DNA of 64,000 bases, from NCBI RefSeq assembly GCF_016862995.1, contig NZ_BOOA01000007.1, forward strand, positions 118,298 through 182,297. The letters are read 5' to 3'. The notes beneath the pieces are model-generated. The model saw only the letters and a list, made by a program, of their open reading frames with translations, made no database searches and had not been told where the DNA came from. The DNA comes from Acrocarpospora phusangensis (GTDB taxonomy: Bacteria > Actinomycetota > Actinomycetes > Streptosporangiales > Streptosporangiaceae). Positions 63,992-64,000 of the stretch are shown here, in pieces (positions within the stretch are counted from its first letter, which is position 1; every line of letters starts with the position of its first letter). Position numbers and translations under genes: made by a program.

Positions 63992-64000
63992 TGAAGATCC

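Overview
The window is high-GC actinobacterial chromosome. The order Streptosporangiales is suggested by the gene families (GH6 cellulase, CBM2-PL11 lyase, DUF4407 plus Ser/Thr kinase, argCJBDFRG order), but this is an inference; no complete rRNA gene lies in the window to settle it.

Left chromosomal arm (1-20960). This holds the 3' end of a GH6 cellulase, an MFS exporter, a small unknown gene and an acyl-CoA synthetase with a TetR-type operator. A tightly overlapping arginine operon follows (argC-J-B-D-F-R-G, ARG-box-like sites in front, strong hairpin behind). argH is about 8 kb further on and overlaps a 3-methyladenine-DNA-glycosylase gene. The gap between argG and argH is filled by two divergent units. 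The leftward unit encodes a protein of unknown fold, a P-loop GTPase, and a membrane-anchored protein with an OpuAC-like extracytoplasmic domain. The rightward unit encodes a DUF4407 membrane protein overlapping a Ser/Thr kinase with a His-rich linker and MgtE_N-like repeats.

Integrated element (about 20931-59063, 38.1 kb). This is a siphovirus-type prophage inserted in the 3' end of a PL11 rhamnogalacturonan lyase gene. A 30-bp perfect duplication (20931-20960 and 59034-59063) marks the att cores. The phage brings its own diverged last 30 codons, so the lyase stays intact, and the displaced host 3' end remains at 20867-20960. Left to right the element carries: possible integrase-arm repeats; a ribbon-helix-helix gene divergent from an HTH-SWIM gene; three CPxWC-motif genes separated by hairpins; a DUF2637 (SpdB-like) protein and an FtsK/TraB-type translocase, typical of actinomycete conjugative elements; a few small genes including a GntR regulator. 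A long leftward block then runs (read right to left) from Cro/Xis/antirepressor-like genes through a replication initiator and helicase loader to terminase, portal-MuF, ClpP-like protease, HK97 capsid, connectors, tail tube, frameshifted tail chaperones, tape measure, minor tail proteins, a secreted lamin-tail-domain protein, holins and endolysin. A divergent XRE/coiled-coil gene (candidate repressor) and the tyrosine integrase lie at the right end, 3 bp from the lyase stop codon.

The most distinctive internal feature is a lambda-O-like replication origin: six palindromic iterons, mostly 25 bp apart, next to an AT-rich patch, all inside the initiator gene and directly upstream of a DnaC-like loader.

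Right chromosomal arm (58970-64000). This holds the CBM2-PL11 lyase with a LacI-type operator, tyrS, a tetratrico-like repeat protein, and a non-coding stretch with two strong promoters and a GC hairpin that looks like the leader of an rRNA operon lying just outside the window.
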